DNA of 61,222 bases from Chara braunii (GCA_003427395.1 BFEA01000225.1:123822-185043); one strand, 5' to 3'. Positions 32,874 to 44,353 are shown, counted from the stretch's first letter. Program-made: numbers and translations. The notes: generated from the sequence alone by a model not told the origin.

Positions 32874-33620
32874 AACTGTCGGATGTGCAGGAACCAGTGT
32901 GCACCTTGAACCGAGCTTGAAGCGGGCTACCTGCGCTAGTGGTGGGACCACAGCGGAGGCAAGTGAGGTAAAGACACATTTTCACTAGTGTTGTTTCAAA
33001 TAAAACTGGAGCCGCTAGCGGCCAGGCCCGTACCAGGGGAGAGGAATGGCTTGGGTATTGCTCATACAAGCAGTGCAACAGTCAGAGAACAAGTAGATGT
33101 AGTTTTTTTTTTTCTGTTTTCTCGTTTGTATTGTTAGGGCTATCGAACCACGGGCTGAAAATGTCACATTAGAGCTCTCAAAAGAAGAATAGCCGAAGGG
33201 AAAAGTTGAAATCAGCGCGAAGAAGAAGAAGAAGACTTGACAAAGGCGACAAGGGAGAAGGAAAGGAAAGAGGAAGGACACCGTATCTTTCTTGTTTCTC
33301 GATAGAAACAGGCAAACTAAGACTTGTTTCCTAGGTTTTCACCTCTAGCGAGTTCGCTCGTGGTGTTAGTTTTAGTGTTAGAGATGTGGTGTGGACGATA
33401 GAGAGAACAGAGGGTGAGTGGAGAAGTCGAGGAGGAGAGAAGAAAGGGAGAGCGGGAGTGAAGAATGTGTATCTTGTTGAAAATCGAGCGAGCAAACATG
33501 CTAACCGGGGGTTTTGGCATGCCACGGATTGATTGGGTGTGACAGATTTTGATTAACGACAATGGTTTAACCGACACAGGCGGTAGGGGCTACGTAAGCA
33601 CTAGGGGAGGTGTTGAAAAT
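32874..33620. other. Unassigned sequence, no gene seen
   Basis: T run at 33102-33111, GAA-rich run near 33218-33235. Short overlapping ORFs only. Confidence 0.4.
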
Positions 33621-33623
33621 GTC

Positions 33624-33680
33624 GATGTATGTTCCCGTATTCTAGCGGGAGATTCATTATCATTCTGCACATTTGGTGAG
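33624..33680 (+). repeat. ~55 bp dispersed motif copy
   Basis: GATGTATGTTCCCGTATTC, TAGCGGGAGATTCATTATC, TGCACATTTGGTGAGTAG. Confidence 0.8.
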
Positions 33681-34331
33681 TAGCAGAGTAAAGTCTATGA
33701 ATGCGTACATCTTCGGTCCAAGGCAGTCATGTTCATTCGCTAATCGAGGTCGGTGTCCCCGCTGTCCACGTTCGCCATCAATTGGCTGTGTATGATCGTT
33801 GTCGTTGCCACCTTTCCACTCCTTCCTAGATGAGGTGATTTCATTTCCCCTTGTGACCGTAATTGGGTTGCCTACAGTTGTGCTCATCGCCTCTGCGACC
33901 GTAATCGAGTCACTTTGCAGTTTCGACCCTCCCGCCACAATCCTCCTCATCTCACGCTCGTGATTATACTTGACTTTGCTTGCGAATGCTTTGTTTCTCT
34001 TTGCAGTCAGGTAAGTTCGAGTTCGCCTTTGGCTGGCGATCACGTTTAATGTCGTTGGGGTAGCACAAACCTGACCAACATTTGGACCAGGTACATCGGG
34101 TGAAGTGGGGGTTGGATCCGTTACAATACGACAAATAGGGTGTATGGTGCAAAATAGGGGCAGCGAGAGATTCGAGGAGAGTGAAGCTTGACAAATAAAG
34201 GAAGCAGTGGGAAATGAGGAAGTGGGAGGAACGACGGGGAAGGGAAGAAGATGATGAAGAGGAAAGGCTATTAGGATCGATGATTTTCACCTGCCACAGC
34301 TCGTTGCCGCTTTGCTGTCAATAGAAGGGGC
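33681..34331. other. Unassigned sequence, no gene seen
   Basis: Only short unsupported ORFs (127 aa at 33660-34043 minus overlaps the 55 bp motif). Confidence 0.4.
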
Positions 34332-34386
34332 GGTGTATTTCTCCACATGTTAGCGGAAGATTCATTCTGATTTTGCGCATTTGGTC
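34332..34386 (+). repeat. ~55 bp dispersed motif copy
   Basis: GGTGTATTTCTCCACATGT, TAGCGGAAGATTCATTCTG, ATTTTGCGCATTTGGTC. Lies about 70 bp before the start of element 7. Confidence 0.8.
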
Positions 34387-34452
34387 AGTAATGGCCTGAA
34401 GTCGTCACTTGATCACAACAAGCTTGTGTTTGCTCTCGTTGTGACTACATGT

Positions 34453-36790
34453 TGTCGGGCGCGGTGGTCTCATAACCAGATGTAAAGCATTTTCAGTGTC
34501 GGACCTCACGGTCAAATCACGCAGGAGTTTTAGAAGCGTTTCAGCGAAAGACCAACTTCGACCGTGCGCGCCAGCTATACCTCTCGCGGCCCCTGCGACA
34601 GGACAGAGGTTCCGCGAGGTACAACCTACCTCCACCTTCGGGAGCTGTCACCATCTCTTAGGTAGGCGTATCCCTGCTGAGCTACTGACTCACGTGCGAA
34701 GGTTTTTACTTGCAATCGCAGAGGTTAGTCAGCCGAGGGCGTTTGCTCGATCGTCGTATCATAGGCATACGCGCGGTTGAACGCCTAAGACTGACTTGTA
34801 TACGCATCGAGCATCGGGGCACTGATCTCCCGAACCGGCTTATAATTCAGGTCGACTCGACCGACGAACGTTCGCTCATACTATGCTTTGACTATAAATG
34901 GTTTTTATAGGTATGACTCATAACCTAACCCTTTTCCGGAGCATGATCCCTTCAAAGTCTGAATTGTCAGGGGTTGCTCGTAAGACATATACCCTATCCT
35001 ACCTAATGATTAGGTCCATTCAGCATATCTCTTTATGAAAACCCTTTTGTCATATCATACATACATGTGAGATAAGATAAGGCTTGAGTAATTAGGCGAG
35101 GAAATGTCACATACACTTAACAAATTCACAAGAACAGTCTGAATTCATCAGGGAAAATATAGGTCATTAACCTTTCAAGCATGTATAGATGAAATGAATC
35201 ATAAGATGAATACAGCCTTTCGCTTAATCTGCTTATCAATCAGGGAAGAGCACAAGGTTGGGTACTCAAACCAAGTGTATAAAATCGCGCGTTGACGAAA
35301 TGTCTGGATTAAGGCACAAAATAGTGTAAGTTTCTTAATGGGTTCCAGTGAATAGCATGACTAGTCCTTTTACTAACCTGCAAACAAACCAAATGCATTA
35401 AACTATTCTAGCAGAGTCAACCATTTATGCACTTTTACCCACATTGCACTTACACTTCAAACGTTTTCTCCAGACATCTTTTTTTTTTTCTTTTTTCGAC
35501 TTAGTCATTCAGCCTCATCTAACTTTAGTCATTAAAGGACCATTTTTGACCAGACAATGATCCGGAAATAAAAAATGTCATTTTGACCAGACAATGACCC
35601 GGAAATAAAAAATGTCATTTAGTCGGGAATAATACTACATCGACATAACTCCCTCTAGGCAGCCTCTCTAACTACTTATCAGATCAAATTCTAGAGATAG
35701 TTGTAAATAGGAAGAAAAGTATAGAGCTAACATCGCCAAACTTTCCCCTTCAGACATACACAGACAAAATATCTTCAATCTCATACGGAGTAGAATCATA
35801 AGATTGTCATCAATCAATAGGTTAAGGTAGCAGAACAGGTCACACGGGGCCACATTCCTTCTACCTCCACCTCAGTCACGGTAGAATAAGAAAATAAATA
35901 TTCTCAGTTCGTCAGTCTTTTGCGGGATCTTCATCAGAGTTGTCATAGAATGGTAGATCACACGGGTTCCTCACCCTTGCCCTTCTTCTCTTTCCTTCAG
36001 ATGCAAGGAAGTGATAAGGCAGACTGCACGGGGTATTGCTTCTCTTATTACTGTGTGACGCCACTTCGTAATAGAGTTGATCTCATTAGATCTACTCCTC
36101 CTAATACCATCCCCCTTTGCAAGGATTTGTCGGCGATAGGGCAGGCCTCACGGGGCCTTGCTTCTCCTATCACCATCCTTCCTTATCCGTGCTAATTGTT
36201 GCGATCGGGCAGGCCTTGCGGTCTCGCTCCTCCTATCGCTTACTTGCGCTGACACATGGCTGGCTGGAAATAAGGCAGGCTTCTCGGAGCCTTGCTTCTC
36301 TTATCACCACCCTTCCTTATCCGTGCCACTATTGCGATAGGGCAGGTCTCTCAAGGTCTCGCTCCTCCTATCGCCTTCACAAGTTTTTTCGGTCGTCGCT
36401 TTTGATGCCTCTTAAACCCTGAATCATTCAGAAGTCTTTAAGCTCATGCGGGCAGGCCACACGAAACTTGTGCCCCACTTCTTAAAGGCCTTCCGCCTGA
36501 TCTCCGAACTGTGTTAGTTTAGGACTTTGAGAAGATGCAGGCTTTAATCAACTATAGGTCAAGAGTTAGTTGATGTTGTCCACTTTCACAGTACTTTAAC
36601 CAATTGCACGCACAATCCGTCAATCCACTGTGAAACCTGCTTTGTCAATGTCAGGTGGTCTATTAAGCAAGCCAAGACTGCACGGAGTCGATTCCCTTGC
36701 GGCCACATTCCCACAAAAAACACTCACATAGCGAGACAGTTACACGGAACTTCTCGTTCTCGCTATGTTTTTCAGCAGTAGTTAGTCATA
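34453..36790 (+). repeat. Hairpin-array element, copy 7 (divergent)
   Basis: Starts with a recognisable 5' module (34453-34915: CGCCAGCTATACCTCTCGCGG, hairpin II CTCGCGG/CCGCGAG, CGTATCCCTGCTGAGCTACTG). A ~900 bp AT-rich part and hairpin array G follow. No ~120 bp units were found, and the array loop is unlike A-F, so membership of the same family is inferred from order: 5' module, AT-rich middle, hairpin array. Confidence 0.55.
35820..36770 (+). repeat. Hairpin array G (GCAGGCCTCACGGGGCCTT loops)
   Basis: About nine units. Loops share CAGGCCTCACGGGGCCTTG or variants (CAGACTGCACGG, CAGGTCTCTCAAGG, CAGTTACACGGAAC) and end CTTCT/CTCCT. Stems: AGGTAG/CTACCT (about 35825-35865), GATAGG/CCTATC (36135-36140, 36166-36171), ATAAG/CTTAT (about 36268-36303), GCGATAGG/CCTATCGC (36334-36341, 36367-36374), CTTTAAG/CTTAAAG (36436-36442, 36481-36487), ACATAGCGAG/CTCGCTATGT (36726-36735, 36759-36768). 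Confidence 0.8.
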
Positions 36791-37155
36791 CACAATTCAT
36801 ATCAACATCAGACAACGAGATCAGCATGCATGAGACTCACACTCCATCGTGTATTAACTATATAAGAAATCCAAAATCATTCCAACCATTGCTCATATGG
36901 CATAACACTTCTCATAGGAAAGCCATAGATTCACATAGTCAGACTCAAATGTATGCGTAGTAATATGGGGTAGTACATACAGTCTGATACAAGTGTATAT
37001 ATGAGGCGATGGGGATAATCTCTCTTATCCTAACACTAGTCGATTCGATTTGCACTTAGACGGAGCTTCCCTACTGACTCTTTATTTATCTCACTCTCTT
37101 CCTTTCCCATGGTCAAGGTCATCACCAAAGTGCAAGCAGACCATATAGTACAACA
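36791..37155. other. Unassigned sequence after element 7
   Basis: No gene or recognised repeat. Confidence 0.4.
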
Positions 37156-37159
37156 TAGT

Positions 37160-37262
37160 CTACCGCATCCGCTCACTCGATTGGCAACATACAGCACTCG
37201 CTCTCTCAATCGGTTGCAGACAACACCCCTCCACTGGATTGGCTGCGGACAACACCTGCTCA
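37160..37262 (+). repeat. ~29-32 bp minisatellite
   Basis: Three diverged units: CTCACTCGATTGGCAACATA, CTCTCTCAATCGGTTGCAGA, CCTCCACTGGATTGGCTGCG, each followed by CAGCA or CAACACC. A related segment (CGCTCAGTCTATTGGTTGCC) occurs at 30001-30020. Confidence 0.7.
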
Positions 37263-37700
37263 CCCATGACACATCGGATTTCGGTCAATCTCACGGCTAT
37301 AATCAGAAAAAAAAAATTAAAAATAGAATAGAATAAAATAAATAAATAGATAAAAATATGAAAAACGGATATGCAAGGAGTATGAGTGGGAACGATATAC
37401 TCAAAGCCAAGTTGCGCAATCACATGGATGTCCAAGAAGTCACGTACAAGCCGAGACCACAAATGCACCGAGATTCCATCCAAATAGGAGCAATATAATA
37501 AACTCGTGAGCCTATGTTCAATCCTTCAGGCCACATCAACATAGTATCCAATGTAGCCCCTCTCTATCGGGCGCCCCGCACCAAGCCTACACTACTTGCC
37601 CATCCCTCTACAGTCGCACTCATGCAACAGGCTCACTTCGACTTTGAAGATCAATGTACGTGTCGTCAATACCATAGTCGAACTCTCACATGCACCAGGT
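37263..37700. other. Unassigned sequence, no gene seen
   Basis: AAATA-rich run at 37310-37355. No supported ORF. Confidence 0.4.
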
Positions 37701-37704
37701 ACGT

Positions 37705-38030
37705 ATCTCTCTCCTCTTTCTCTCTATCTCTCTCTCTCTTTCTGTATGTGTCTCTCTCTTTCTGTGTCACTATGTATCTGTGCCACTGTGCATGTTTCAC
37801 TGTGTTTGTGTGTCCATCAGAGTGTGACTGTGTACTTTCATTGTGTATGTGTGTCTATCTCAGTGTGACTGTGTACTTTCACTGTGTATGTGTTTGTCAC
37901 AGTGTGACTGTGTGTGTATCACTATGTGTGTCTTTGTGCATGTGTGTGTTTCCACTGTGTATGTGTGTGTTCCACAGTATCTGTGTATGTTACAGTATCT
38001 GTGTCTGTGCCTGTGTGTGGAACATCCAGG
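37705..38030 (+). repeat. CT-rich tract and TGTG-rich minisatellite
   Basis: Tandem-like words GTGTGACTGTGTACTTTCA and CTGTGTATGTGTGT recur at about 45-50 bp. They generate a 224-aa cysteine-rich ORF (37514-38188) that is low-complexity translation, not a gene. Confidence 0.8.
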
Positions 38031-38332
38031 GAGATCCACGGTTGCGTGCGTGTGAACAAGCTGCAGTGAATTTGGACTGTGTTCGTGGCTTCGTTATCTT
38101 TAAGCAACCGCCTGAGCCCTGGACTCAATTGTACAGCGCAGCGTCTTTTTCTTATGGAAAGAGCATGGATGCTCACGTTGCTCTGTGACCAACTCGCGTG
38201 CTGCAATTGTCTGAGTACCGACATATGAAAAATTGTAGGCCTCATATGGATATTCAGGCCCGCCTTCACTTAGGGCAGGCAGGAGGCTTGCTGGGCCACA
38301 AGCGTCGTTATACTAGTAACTCTACTTAGTAA

Positions 38333-38333
38333 C

Positions 38334-38416
<83 letters not shown>
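38333..38416. repeat. (AAT)n microsatellite
   Basis: About 28 AAT units with a single interruption (AATAGTAAT). Yields poly-Leu and poly-Ile ORFs on the minus strand. Confidence 0.95.
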
Positions 38417-38419
<3 letters not shown>

Positions 38420-38870
38420 TAGCAACAACAATAGCGCAAGGAAAATGAGCAATAGCGAGATGACAATATTCAGATTGTACAATCACATTGAAAGTCAGAT
38501 CGTATAATAGTGTCCAGAAATCAGCATTGCACCAATGTAACACCAATGGAGAATCGTAACACTGAAAACCAGTGTCAATGAGAGTTTGCTCTCGTCACCA
38601 CCAACATATGTATCCAGGCCCTTCTCCCTACTTGGCGCTCGACGCCCAGCCTACTCCCTACACAACTACTACTAGCCTACTATTTGACAATGCAACTTTT
38701 GACATCAGCAGCCAACGAAGTACTTGAAGATGTCGTCCGTAGCAGACCATCGTCAATACCAGGTATGCGCCCTCACATCATCATCCTTCTCTCTCTCTCT
38801 TTACTCCCTCTCTCACAGACACACACTCACTCACATTCAATACACATACATACTCATACGCGCCAGTGTA
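38417..38870. other. Unassigned sequence, no gene seen
   Basis: Short CT- and AC-rich runs at 38788-38840; no gene. Confidence 0.4.
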
Positions 38871-38872
38871 GT

Positions 38873-38931
38873 AGTGTATATACTCGTGTTGTAGCGGTAG
38901 ATTCATTCAATTTTGCTCATCATATTCGACG

Positions 38932-38977
<46 letters not shown>

Positions 38978-39046
38978 NNNNNNNNNNNNNNNNNNNNNNN
39001 NNNNNNNNNNNNNNNNNNNNNNNNNNNNNNNNNNNNNNNNNNNNNN

Positions 39047-39140
<94 letters not shown>

Positions 39141-39575
39141 ACACACGTACACACCCACAACACACGTGTAGTAATATATGCATCAATGCTCTAGCGGTAG
39201 ATTCACTCTATTTTCTTGTTCTATCGATGGAAGTACCATGATGGCTCGCCGCGAGACTGACACTTGCGCATGTCACGGTGTACACTACCACGTTCTACCA
39301 ATAGATTCGTTCGATTTAGCTCATCCTATATAGGAAGTAGCGCGAGGTCGTCGGGCGGTAGGAGCATACATACCCGCATACACACACACACACACACACA
39401 CATGCGCACGCAGTGAGCAACAAGCGAGGCAGTGTATATTTCCATGTTTGCAGTGGGAGATTCATTCGATCTTGCTCCTCCTCTTGGAGCGAAGGTGCGA
39501 CAGCGAACGGGCGCAAGCAGCGATGTATATTTCCATGTAGTAACGAGAGATTCATTCGATTTTGCTAATCCTATC
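38873..39575 (+). repeat. Cluster of five ~55 bp motifs around CT/AC microsatellites
   Basis: Copies at 38873-38930, 39177-39230, 39278-39330, 39431-39485 and 39521-39575, all in the same orientation. Best copies read GTGTATATTTCCATG, then AGATTCATTCGATTTTGCT. Several are followed by GCGAGGTCGTCGGGCGGTA-like text (39345), GCGACAGCGAACGGGC (39496) or TATGAGGTAAGCC (39588). Microsatellites (CT)n 38937-38977, N gap 38978-39046, (TC)n 39047-39093, (AC)n 39094-39137 and a further AC run near 39378-39400 lie between copies. Confidence 0.8.
38978..39046. other. Assembly gap (69 N)
   Basis: Run of N flanked on both sides by CT repeat. Confidence 0.98.
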
Positions 39576-39870
39576 AAGAAAAGTGTTATGAGGTAAGCCA
39601 TAAGATTGAAGACTTACCTGTTCTACCTTCGTCATCGCCGTCGCCAGTTGACAGGTCGATGCTCCGTGCCCCGTAACGCAATCCATCAAGTTGCGCAGCA
39701 TACGGATGCGACAGCACGCGGCATTACAGGCATAAGTGCGCATTCCAACTGTCAGGCAAATGACAGGCCAACCTCCCTCTACTTCGGCGGATACATCACA
39801 TGTCTTGCGAGTCTTCACCTTCACACACGGTAAGGAGCGGACATTGGGCCGAGGTGAGTACCCTTTTTTC
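39576..39870. other. Unassigned sequence, no gene seen
   Basis: Contains CAGTTGACAGG and CAACTGTCAGGCAAATGACAGGCC words with small inverted repeats. No supported ORF. Confidence 0.4.
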
Positions 39871-39874
39871 CCCG

Positions 39875-40330
39875 CTTCTTCTTCTTCTTCTTCTTCTTCT
39901 TCTTCTTCTTCTTCTTCTTCTTCTTTTCCTTCTTCTTTTTCTCCTTCTTTTTCTCCTCCTCCTTCTTCTTCTCCTTCGCGTGCTAGGCCGTTATTTATCC
40001 TCGTGACAATCGCCTTCCCCTACTCGCCCGCTATCGCCTTTCTTCTTTCTCCATGCGCCCTCCTTCCTACTCACTTGCATGCGCCTTCGCTCGTCTTCTC
40101 CGCCCGCACGTTCCACCTTCTCTCCCTTCCCTCATCTTTACTCCCTTTCTACTCGCACCTCCTCCTCCTTGCGACCGCTTCTCTCCTTCGTCCTGGCTTC
40201 TCCACTTCGCGCACCTTCATCTCCCTCTCTCGGTATTCCTTCCTCCCCTCTTCTCTCTCTTCTCATCTTTCTTCTTCCTCCTTCTTCTTCTTCTTCTTCT
40301 TCTCCTCCTTCTTTTCCTCCAGCGGCTCCC
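39875..40330 (+). repeat. (CTT)n and pyrimidine-rich low-complexity block
   Basis: Pure CTT units about 39875-39922 and again about 40268-40300, embedded in C/T-rich sequence. The 246-aa ORF 39736-40476 (poly-Ser, Pro-Ser-rich) is produced by this composition. Confidence 0.9.
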
Positions 40331-40588
40331 ACATTGCGCCTTTGTCTTCGATGTCGCCGATCGTGCGCCTGCAACGCGCGCCTCCTCCTCTCCGCAATAT
40401 CTTGCGCAGCCTCTGTGCCATGGTGCGCTGCCTCCCTGCTAGCGGACTCCTTAGTGTCGTGGCCCGACGTGATTGAGATCACGCGGGGCTTACTGCAACA
40501 AAAGGTCTTCATTCCCTTGCACTGAATCTGCCTCAGTTTCAGAGGCAGATTCATAAAAGTGAATCTAACAGCGCGCAGCTACGGGACG

Positions 40589-40679
<91 letters not shown>

Positions 40680-40680
40680 N

Positions 40681-40771
<91 letters not shown>
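40589..40771 (+). repeat. ~183 bp poly(A) tract with one N
   Basis: Uninterrupted A except N at 40680. Far longer than other A runs here. Could be a retroposon tail, an assembly join of two A-ended contigs, or slippage. Confidence 0.9.
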
Positions 40772-40772
<1 letters not shown>

Positions 40773-40819
40773 AGTAAAATCCAACTACCAGTCAATCCTC
40801 GTGTCCTCCATTTTCCGTC

Positions 40820-41010
40820 GAGCTACTGTAACTAACTCAAAGATCCAGGTCACGGGTTCGAGCCCGACTGACCGAGCCCGAGGCAAACTGTAGTTGAGCT
40901 CCTCGTGAAAAAGGAAGCTAGCTCAGCATTGGTAAACCTTGATCCTCAGATCCCTAGTTTAGGAGCAATTACCTAACCCATTGAGCTAGCTCCCACTTCA
41001 GGTAAAAAGG
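40820..41010. mobile_element. Cluster of tRNA-like SINE heads in both orientations
   Basis: B box GGGTTCGAGCCCGA at about 40854-40867 (plus). A-box-like GAAGCTAGCTCAGCATTGGTA at about 40914 (plus). On the minus strand GGGAGCTAGCTCAATGGGTT (about 40975-40994). Follows the poly(A) tract by 60-90 bp, consistent with nested SINE insertions. No full-length tRNA fold. Confidence 0.6.
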
Positions 41011-41710
41011 GAGCAGCCCCGGTACGTATAGGTAGTGGGTCAACCCGTCTAGTGGACTAAGCCTGTCTATGAGTCAGTGTGTGTGTGTCCGCTTGCTGGT
41101 CTGGATGCTTGTCTGAGTGCTTGTCGATTTTAGTGTGTGTGTGACCTGTAGGGCACTTAGTTGATCAAAAGGCCCGAAGGGCCGGTACGTAGCTGTGGCC
41201 GCGACATTGAGGGCCACGACGGTCAGTAAGTCACTGTCCAAGATGCAAAACGCCTCTCTTTACATGGGAGGCCGAGCAAGAGCCTCAACCGCACTCGCGG
41301 TATATGAGTAAGGACAGAGGTGTCGCGCAAGCAAGTGTTAGTAATCCGGGCGTTACTGCAAGCCTGATGATCACACACTAATAATCATTGTGGTTGTATA
41401 TTAATTTATCATGACCAACGTACCGACAATTAAGTCTCAGGCGTGTCATAGATCTTACCGACACAACATCAACCCAACCGACCCCTCAACCTCTTCTGTC
41501 GAGGGGTATCACTACTAATTCCAACCATCAGAACGCTCGTCACCACGATGCGCGCGCACACTTAATGAAATTTTCTCACCGATTTGCCCCGGCCTCAGTG
41601 CTCGAGGAAATTGTTTCAAAGTGTCGCACGAAAAAACTCGTACACTTTTAAGTTCAAACTGACTTCGTCATGGTGGTCGGTGTGATCAGTGTGTTGATTG
41701 TAAAAACATG
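41011..41710. other. Unassigned sequence with small hairpins
   Basis: GGCCC/GGGCC near 41172-41184 and GTGGCC/GGCCAC near 41197-41218. No gene seen. Confidence 0.45.
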
Positions 41711-41711
41711 G

Positions 41712-41750
41712 TCAAATATCCTTGTAAGGGTATTTGGTCCGACAACGTGC
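41712..41750 (+). repeat. Palindrome family P, copy 6
   Basis: AAATATCCTTGTAAGGGTATTT then GGTCCGACAACGTGC. The clearest member. Confidence 0.8.
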
Positions 41751-42161
41751 TTCATTCTGGGATCGTGCTCGATATCGTCATTATCTTCACGGCTCCGACC
41801 ACGTTCGTCTTCATCTGAAGAACCCGATCTCCCATCTTGTGGTTGCACAATCGGTCCTGCATCGTAGTCACCACCCTCCCTTACATTAGATGTCACTTTC
41901 ATAGCTCTGAGATAGATGACTGCCGCTGGCTGCTTGCAATAGGTTCGCTCGACGGTTGCCGTGATTGCTTGCCTTCGGGTTGCTAAGCGCAGTATGAACC
42001 TAGTCGACGCTTCTGATTAGGTGTCTTTCTAGGGGCAAGTGAGTGTGCATGTACTAAGGATAGGGGAAATTTATGAAGAGGAGGTGCATGATGAGGGCAC
42101 GGGTGAGCGAGAAACGAGAGGGTCAAACGAATGATAGGTAGGAGAATTCAACAATTATGGG
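41751..42161. other. Unassigned sequence, no gene seen
   Basis: No supported ORF or recognised repeat. Confidence 0.4.
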
Positions 42162-42213
42162 TTGTATCTTTCCATGTTTAGCGGAAAATTTATTCTCATT
42201 TGTACATATGGTT
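42162..42213 (+). repeat. ~55 bp dispersed motif copy
   Basis: TGTATCTTTCCATGTTTAGC, GGAAAATTTATTCTCATTTG, ATATGGTTAAATAGTGG. Confidence 0.75.
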
Positions 42214-42690
42214 AAATAGTGGAAGTGAAGCTATGATGCGGGGTGTATTCGTGTACGGTAGGATCGCCATTATCTTCATTGCTCACACTTAGTCGTAGTT
42301 GCATCCATAACGAGCTCGTTGACGAGTTAGCGTTTATCATTTCTCACGGTAGCAAAAACCTTCATGTGAGTACAGTTACGTTTTCCTCAACAACGACTTC
42401 GGTCTACTCGAGGTCTCTCATAGTGTCGGCTATGTGGTGTGCTTCTCCAACTAAGTGGTGGTCGCCTTCTTCTCAGGGCTGTTCTCTTTCTTATTGATCC
42501 TCCTCATCATATTTTTCTTTGAGAAGGTTATTAGTGTGGCATTCACCCTAGCACCCGTTTGGGTGCTTATCTGCAAGGCATCCGACTGTCCACACCTATG
42601 TTGATGTTACAATCACCTGGTCGAGGTACCGGCTAGGTTCGTGAGGTGGAGTACGGGCGCAAACAGGGAAGACTTAAGTGTTTTTTTCAT
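42214..42690. other. Unassigned sequence, no gene seen
   Basis: No supported ORF or recognised repeat. Confidence 0.4.
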
Positions 42691-43199
42691 AATTTGTACA
42701 ATACTAAATATCAAACTCAAAATAATTTTATCCTCACAAAATCAATTATTGTCTAACTCCCTGATTTAGTAAAAATTTGGGCGGCACCTCCCCTATAAAA
42801 GTAGGCTTCTCAGATTTTAACTAGGCTAGATATAAAATTCAGACAAAAGTTGAACTTTGAAAAATTAAAATTTGACTAACTCCTAGGTTTTGTAGAAATT
42901 TTGGCAACGCTTCCCGTAGGAGAAGTGACTTTCTAAACTTTATATAGACCCAAGTAAAATAAATGATCTCAGAAAATGCGAGAACTTGAACTAAGTAAAA
43001 TAAACTTAACTCCTAAAATGCAGGAATTGACCTAACTCCTATAGTTCCAACACGTGGCAACAGCTAAAGCATCTACCTATCAAACCGATACTCAGACTAA
43101 GTACTGCTCACACTCAATCACCTGCAAGTCCATACCACAATGGTAAATACTCTCACCCAATCCAAAGGTTGAACCTTGTCAATAATAGTTCATGGTCTC

Positions 43200-44010
43200 T
43201 TAATGATTTATCCTTTTTAACCAAACTTATATAAGGCATAAAGCAAGACTATTTAACTTAGTCACACTTTGTCATTGGATATATACAAACACATGGCACT
43301 ACTGCTTTTCTCTTCTTTGGTCATATGAGTAGACGAAACAAGGCCTAGTCGCCGTGAACTGTTTAAGTAGTCAAGTTATATATACCTTTCTGCTCTTAGT
43401 TTTTTAAGGTAGCATATAACTTAACCATTCAACTTATGAACAAAGTTCAGTCTGCCCCTTCTTACCATCAATTAATATTCTTAATTAATACTACCATCAA
43501 TTAATATTCTTAATTAATACTCTCTTCATTATAATAATCTACAGTCAAACCATTCAACTTGAAAAAAAAAGTATGACTAGCGTGTTCATAAGTAAAATAA
43601 TAATAAAGTATAGATAAATTTATTCCATGGTTTCCGCATATGCGTGGCTCCATACCAAAGCATTCAACTTAGAAACAAAGTTTTTTCACCTGATCTTCCT
43701 CATAATAAAACAAAATATAATTTGAGTCATTCAACTTAGAAACAAAGTTCAAACCTCATTTTTAAGAAACAATAAAGAAACATTGGAAAACACCCCAATA
43801 AACCAAGGCGACCAAACCATTCAGCTTAAAAACAAAGTTTGCTCCCTTAAAATGCAATCGCAAACAACCCTCGCAAATCAGAGCAACCAGACCATCCAAC
43901 TTAGGAACAAAGTTTGAATCTTCGGGCAATCAAAATAAACATAGCACTGAGTCATTTAACTTAGAAACTAAGCCCGATCTTTGGTTTACCCGGACAATCG
44001 CACACAAAAT
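43200..44010 (+). repeat. Hairpin array D (TTCAACTTAGAAACAAAG loops)
   Basis: About nine units; loops near TTCAACTTAGAAACAAAGT. Stems are more decayed than in F. Best: CAAAC/GTTTG (about 43813-43842), ACTTAAC/GTTCAGT (about 43413-43450), AGTCAAAC/GTATGACT (about 43546-43582). Spacer text matches arrays C, E and F. Confidence 0.75.
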
Positions 44011-44353
44011 CATCTTCCTCCCGCATTCCCTCCAATTCAAAACTCGTTCTCAATCTGAATTAAGACAATCAACAAACATGAAACTAAGATTGCGCATGCA
44101 GTCTTACTTAGCTCCGATTTAAACCCGGAAAGTCAAGCATAAAATCAACAAGGATGTAGGCAATGCCCTCAGTCAAACTATAAAAAGATGTACAGGTAAA
44201 GGTTTTAATTGGGTTTACAAAAGGAGAAGAAAATTATCACTCAGTTCCCTGCCTCTAGAACCCGGCAGAGCTCCCGCAATCGGTGGGGCAAGCTCTCGCA
44301 GAGGCCTTGACACAGATTACGGGTTTCAATCCTGGTCTTCCTCCCAGAACCAA

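Noticed and set aside
37514-38188. 224-aa cysteine-rich ORF as a gene
   Set aside because: It is the translation of TGTG-rich minisatellite and CT-rich sequence; no domain, no start context, overlapping ORFs in other frames of the same repeat.
39736-40476. 246-aa Ser/Pro-rich ORF as a gene
   Set aside because: Produced by (CTT)n and pyrimidine-rich DNA; parallel low-complexity ORFs exist in the other two plus-strand frames.
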